Source of the DNA: Saccharopolyspora sp. SCSIO 74807 | GTDB lineage: Bacteria; Actinomycetota; Actinomycetes; Mycobacteriales; Pseudonocardiaceae | Length of the DNA stretch: 64,000 bases | Direction: 5' to 3' | Assembly (NCBI RefSeq): GCF_037023755.1 | Contig: NZ_CP146100.1 | Location: forward strand, 1,986,501 to 2,050,500 | Part shown: positions 60,467-64,000 of the stretch, piece after piece | Position numbering within the stretch: position 1 is the first letter of the stretch | Layout: each line of letters opens with the position of its first letter | The notes under the pieces: model-generated | Told to the model about the DNA's origin: nothing | Databases searched by the model: none | What the model saw: only the letters and a program-made list of their open reading frames with translations | Program-made: the position numbers and the translations under genes

Positions 60467-61267
60467 GTGAACGCCACCCCCTTCTTCGACACCCTCGCCA
60501 TCCGACCGCTCGGCAACGGCACGTTCGCCGCCGATCTGCACCCCGACTGGGCGGTGGGCGAACGTCCGCACGGCGGCTACTTGCTGGCCCTGCTGAGCCG
60601 GGCAGCCGTCGGCGGCGGTTCGCTGCAACCGCTCTCGGTCAGCGCGCAATACCTGCGCCCGCCGAAGGTGGGCCCGGTGCTGCTGCGCACCGAACGGCTC
60701 AAGGCAGGGCGGACCGTGACCGCGGTGCGCTCGGTGCTGGAGCAGAGCGGACAGACCTGCGTGGACGCCATGATCACGCTCGGCGAGCTGCCGGACGAGG
60801 AACCGGCGTACTCGGACCTGCCGGAGATGCCGGTGAATCCGCCGCAGGACGCGGTCGACCTCGCCAACCCGGACACCCGCGCCGCGCCGGGCCTCACCCG
60901 CACCTGCGACATGCGGATCGATCCGCGCAGTGCCGGTTTCCTGCGCGGCAGCACCTCGGATCCGCTGCGGCTGCGGCTGTGGGCGCGACCGCACGCCGGG
61001 CAGCCGGACGTGCTGTTCGGCCTGGTCGCCGGCGACCTGACGATGCCCGTGACGTTCAACCTGGGCAGGTTCGGCTGGTCGCCGACGGTGCAGCTCACGG
61101 CGCTGCTGCGGGCGCGCCCGGCGAACGGCTGGCTGCGGCTGGTGGTGGAGTCGAAGGCGGTGCACGGTGCCTGGTTCGACGAGGACACGCTGGTGATCGA
61201 CTCCACCGGCAAACTGGTGTGCCAGGCGAGGCAACTCGCGCTGAGCCCGTTGCGCGCGCCGGACTGA
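60467..61267 (+). CDS. Acyl-CoA thioesterase-like protein, double hot-dog
   Basis: The protein has 266 residues. The first half (GTFAADLHPDWAVGERPHGGYLLALLSRAA, ARSVLEQ-like strands) and the second half (TFNLGRFGWSPTVQLTALLRA, LVVESKAVHGAWFDEDTLVIDSTGKLVCQARQLAL) form paired hot-dog folds of TesB/Rv0499 type. It should hydrolyse acyl-CoA esters. It sits between the sugar-isomerase gene and a small zinc-finger-like gene. Confidence 0.85.
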   Translation: MNATPFFDTLAIRPLGNGTFAADLHPDWAVGERPHGGYLLALLSRAAVGGGSLQPLSVSAQYLRPPKVGPVLLRTERLKAGRTVTAVRSVLEQSGQTCVDAMITLGELPDEEPAYSDLPEMPVNPPQDAVDLANPDTRAAPGLTRTCDMRIDPRSAGFLRGSTSDPLRLRLWARPHAGQPDVLFGLVAGDLTMPVTFNLGRFGWSPTVQLTALLRARPANGWLRLVVESKAVHGAWFDEDTLVIDSTGKLVCQARQLALSPLRAPD

Positions 61268-61340
61268 TCGACGTCGGCGTCGTGCCGCGGTACCGGGGTT
61301 AGGCTGGCGGTCCGCCACCGTCGAACCGAGGGAGATCACC

Positions 61341-61619
61341 GTGCCCACCGTGCGCATCCACCCGCTGCAGCAGGAGTACCGGCACTCCGGCGGCGGGCAG
61401 TACTGCAAGCTCTGCGGTGCGCAGGAACAGTGGACCGCGGCGGCGCAGCCGACCGTGCAGGGCGCCGCCTACGACCGGTCGCTGCACCTGACGCATCTGG
61501 CGCGGGAGCACCTGGAGGACTTGCAGGGCACGTTCTCCGGAGCGGAGCGTAAGAAGGAGAAGTCGATCGACTCCGCGGAGTCCGATGCCGCGGACGAGTC
61601 CGAGCAGACCGAGGAGTGA
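61341..61619 (+). CDS. Small zinc-finger-like protein
   Basis: This 92-residue protein has Cys residues in YCKLCGAQEQW and His residues in LHLTHLAREH, spaced like a C2H2-type metal site. The C-terminal half is charged and acidic (SIDSAESDAADESEQTEE). The GTG at 61341 follows a GGGAG. No function is known to me. Confidence 0.65.
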   Translation: MPTVRIHPLQQEYRHSGGGQYCKLCGAQEQWTAAAQPTVQGAAYDRSLHLTHLAREHLEDLQGTFSGAERKKEKSIDSAESDAADESEQTEE

Positions 61620-61624
61620 CCCGC

Positions 61625-61662
61625 GCCGACCGCGGCCTCGCAAGGCCGAAGCCGCGGTCGGC
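61625..61662. terminator. Hairpin terminator between convergent genes
   Basis: Twelve-base arms GCCGACCGCGGC (61625-61636) and GCCGCGGTCGGC (61651-61662) are perfectly complementary, with a 14-base loop that can pair further (CCT/AGG). Confidence 0.85.
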
Positions 61663-61727
61663 ACCGGATCACCGGCACGGTTGGACCGAGGGCGCGACGG
61701 CCCTCCGGCGATCGCCGATCAGGGGTC

Positions 61728-63350
61728 CTAGGCGTGCTTGATGTCCAAGCCGCCTTCGGCGTGCTGCTTGCGCAGCTGCTTCTTGTCGTACTTGCCGACG
61801 CTGGTCTTCGGCGCCTCCGCCAGGAACGCCCAGTGGTCCGGAACCTGCCACTTGGCGATCCGCCCGGTCAGGAACTCCCGCAGCTCGGCGGCGTCGGCCT
61901 GCTGGCCGTCGAGCAGCACCACGGCGGCCAGCGGCCGCTCGTCCCACTTCTCGTCCGGCACGCCCACGACCATCGCCTCGGCCACGGCGGGGTGCGCGAC
62001 GATCTGGTTCTCCAGCTCCACCGAGGAGATCCACTCGCCACCGGACTTGATCACGTCCTTGGCCCTGTCGGTCAGCCGCAGGAAGCCGTCCGGGGACAGC
62101 GTGCCGACGTCGCCGGTGCGCAACCAGCCGTCGTCGAACTTGTCCGGGTCGTCGTCGCGGTAGTAGGACGAGGCGACCCACGGGCCGCGCACCTCCAGCT
62201 CACCGACGCTCTTGCCGTCCCACGGCTGCTCGGTGCCGCCCTCGCCGATCAGCCGCGCCTCGACGGCCGACGACAGCCGGCCCTGCGACTCCCGGTAGGG
62301 CCATTGCGCCTCGCCGGTCGCGGCCGCGGGCGGGCGCGCGACGCTGCCCAGCGGCGAGGTCTCGGTCATGCCCCACGCGTGCAGCACCGGCACGCCGTAG
62401 CGCTCCTGGAAGGTCCGCATCAGCGATGGCGGGCACGCCGAGCCGCCCACCACGACTTCCCGCAGCGCGGAGATGTCCTGCGGATCGGCGTCGAGGTGCT
62501 GCAGCACGCCCTGCCAGATCGTCGGCACCGCGGCCGCCATCGTCGGGTGCAGCGTGCTGAGCATCCGCACCAGTGGCTCGGGCTGCAGGAACCGGTCCGG
62601 CATCACCAGCGAGGCGCCGACCATCAACGCGGCGTAGGGCAGGCCCCAGGACATGGCGTGGAACATCGGCACCACGGCCAGCCCGCGGTCGGACTGCCCC
62701 AGGCCCATCCCGTCCGACATGCACACCTGCATCGAGTGCAGCCAGATCGAGCGGTGCGAGTAGACGACGCCCTTCGGGCTGCCGGTGGTGCCGGAGGTGT
62801 AGCACATCGCGGCGGCGGCGTGTTCGTCCACTTCGGGCCAGTCGAAGGTGTCCGGGTGGCCGCGCAGCAGCTGGTCGTAGTCGTGCACCTGAACGCCCGC
62901 GGGCGCTTCCAGGGCCGACGCGTCGCCGTTGGCGACGATCACGTGCCGGACGGTGCTCAGCGTCGGCAGGATCTTCCCGAACAGCGGCAGCAGGCTGCCG
63001 TCCACGACGACCACGTGGTCCTCGGCGTGGTCGGCGATGTAGGTGATCTGCTCCGGGAACAGCCGGATGTTCAGCGTGTGCAGCACGGCGCCCATCGACG
63101 GCACCGCCAGGTAGGTCTCCAGGTGCTCGGCGTTGTTCCACATGAACGTGGCGACCCGCTGGTCACCGGTCACGCCGAGCTCCCGCAGCGCGTGCGCCAG
63201 CTGAGCCACCCGCCTGCCGACCTCGGCGTAGCTGCGCCGCCGCGGCTCCGCGCCGGTCCAGGTCACGACCTCGGAGGAGCCGTGCGGGCCGGTGCCTTGC
63301 GCCAGGATCCTGGCGATCGACAGCGGGCCGTCGTGCATGGTGCTCAGCAT
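61728..63350 (-). CDS. Acyl-CoA ligase (ANL superfamily)
   Basis: This 540-residue ligase has the AMP-binding loop CYTSGTTGSPKGVVYSHRS, the hinge LTDRAKDVIKSGGEWIS, and the C-terminal lysine in APKTSVGKYDKKQLRKQH. These are the marks of a long- or medium-chain fatty acyl-CoA synthetase. It activates a fatty acid with ATP and CoA. The ATG at 63350 is used; MHDGPL at 63338 is an alternative. It is divergent from proC. Confidence 0.92.
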   Translation of the reverse strand: MLSTMHDGPLSIARILAQGTGPHGSSEVVTWTGAEPRRRSYAEVGRRVAQLAHALRELGVTGDQRVATFMWNNAEHLETYLAVPSMGAVLHTLNIRLFPEQITYIADHAEDHVVVVDGSLLPLFGKILPTLSTVRHVIVANGDASALEAPAGVQVHDYDQLLRGHPDTFDWPEVDEHAAAAMCYTSGTTGSPKGVVYSHRSIWLHSMQVCMSDGMGLGQSDRGLAVVPMFHAMSWGLPYAALMVGASLVMPDRFLQPEPLVRMLSTLHPTMAAAVPTIWQGVLQHLDADPQDISALREVVVGGSACPPSLMRTFQERYGVPVLHAWGMTETSPLGSVARPPAAATGEAQWPYRESQGRLSSAVEARLIGEGGTEQPWDGKSVGELEVRGPWVASSYYRDDDPDKFDDGWLRTGDVGTLSPDGFLRLTDRAKDVIKSGGEWISSVELENQIVAHPAVAEAMVVGVPDEKWDERPLAAVVLLDGQQADAAELREFLTGRIAKWQVPDHWAFLAEAPKTSVGKYDKKQLRKQHAEGGLDIKHA

Positions 63351-63457
63351 CGGATTCGGACCTCCTCGTCCGGCACGCTTCTGGGTGCGGACACACTAAC
63401 CGCGCACCCGCCGCCTGGGGGAGGGTCTACTCCAGGTGTTCTGGCACCCTGTGCCGC

Positions 63458-64000
63458 ATGAAGACCATTGCCGTGCTCGGAGCGGGCAAGATCGGCGAGT
63501 CGCTGCTCGCGGGGCTCCTGGACGCCGGGCGCGCCCCGGCCGAGCTGATGTTCACCGAGCGCTACTCGCAGCGGGCCGCCGAACTCACCGGGAAGTACGG
63601 CATCGAGCACGTCGACGTGCCCACCGCGGCGAACCGCGCGGACGTGCTGGTGGTGGCGGTCAAGCCGCAGGACATCGACCCGCTGCTGGACGAGGTTGCC
63701 CCCTTGCTGGGACCGGACAAGCTGCTGGTGTCGATGTGCGCGGGCCTGCCCGCCAAGCTCTTCGAGCGGCGGCTTGCCGAGGGCACGCCGGTCATCCGGG
63801 TCATGCCGAACACTCCGATGCTGGTGGGCGAGGCGATGAGCGCGATCTCCGGCGGCGCGCACGCCACCGACGAGCACCTGGAACTGGCGGAGGAACTGCT
63901 CGGCAGCGTCGGCCGCGTGGTTCGCGTGCCGGAGCAGCAGCAGGACGCGGTGACCGCGCTGTCCGGCTCCGGGCCCGCCTACTTCTTCTACCTGGTCGAG
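63458..64000 (+). CDS. proC: Pyrroline-5-carboxylate reductase, cut by the window edge
   Basis: The frame is open to the last base, covering 181 codons of an expected 270. The N-terminal Rossmann motif IAVLGAGKIGESLLAGLL and the later VRVMPNTPMLVGEAMSAIS with ALSGSGPAYFFYLVE are diagnostic. The enzyme makes proline with NAD(P)H. The gene corresponds to Rv0500. The 3' end is outside the window. Confidence 0.97.
   Translation, partial: MKTIAVLGAGKIGESLLAGLLDAGRAPAELMFTERYSQRAAELTGKYGIEHVDVPTAANRADVLVVAVKPQDIDPLLDEVAPLLGPDKLLVSMCAGLPAKLFERRLAEGTPVIRVMPNTPMLVGEAMSAISGGAHATDEHLELAEELLGSVGRVVRVPEQQQDAVTALSGSGPAYFFYLVE

Overview
The window is GC-rich chromosomal DNA from an actinobacterium, most probably of the family Pseudonocardiaceae (Saccharopolyspora/Amycolatopsis-like). 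The evidence is GC-biased codon use, many GTG/TTG starts, a mycothiol glycosyltransferase gene (mshA), a mycothiol-dependent enzyme, an Emb-type cell-wall arabinosyltransferase, and SenX3/RegX3. No plasmid or phage backbone, rRNA operon or CRISPR array is visible. I read everything directly from the sequence and ran no database search.

Layout. 1-8.6 kb: an edge-truncated protein paired with an ASCH-domain protein, a secreted lipase, a Crp/Fnr-type regulator, a PAP2-like membrane protein, YigZ, a MetE-like methyltransferase, a flavin monooxygenase and an aldo/keto reductase. 8.8-13.2 kb: an AraJ-type exporter, an orphan cytochrome oxidase subunit I, and a double DUF427 protein followed by a 19-bp tandem repeat. 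13.2-18.7 kb: a TetR repressor divergent from a leucine/branched-acid catabolic operon (acyl-CoA carboxylase beta, biotin-bearing alpha, acyl-CoA dehydrogenase), with a 49-bp nested palindrome between them. 18.8-24.9 kb: a ribbon-helix-helix protein divergent from an arabinosyltransferase, then a glycosyltransferase-methyltransferase-lipoprotein operon. 25.3-28.1 kb: a small conserved-looking protein, a gamma-butyrolactone-receptor-like TetR, the tRNA cluster Glu-Asp-Phe, and an integrase remnant lying against tRNA-Phe.

28.1-31.1 kb holds a PP2C-like phosphatase, and a YczE membrane protein divergent from its MocR-type regulator. 31.3-37.3 kb holds a divergent secreted Pro-rich protein and a four-gene module: cytoplasmic subtilisin, ECF sigma factor, small beta-sandwich-like protein, TPR-CHAT protease. 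This module is the best candidate for an incompletely described signalling system. Its sigma gene has a hairpin that overlaps the Shine-Dalgarno sequence.

37.3-64 kb is housekeeping. From 41.1 kb to the end, gene order follows the Mycobacterium tuberculosis Rv0474-Rv0500 stretch as I remember it: XRE regulator, HbhA-like protein, DUF2516, (insertions), murB, L,D-transpeptidase, mshA, YbjN, gpm, senX3-regX3, ppx, a Pro-rich membrane protein, a sugar isomerase, a thioesterase, proC. Inserted among these are purU, a mycothiol-dependent enzyme, a methyltransferase and an acyl-CoA ligase. PHO-box-like 11-bp repeats sit just upstream of senX3-regX3. The right edge cuts proC.
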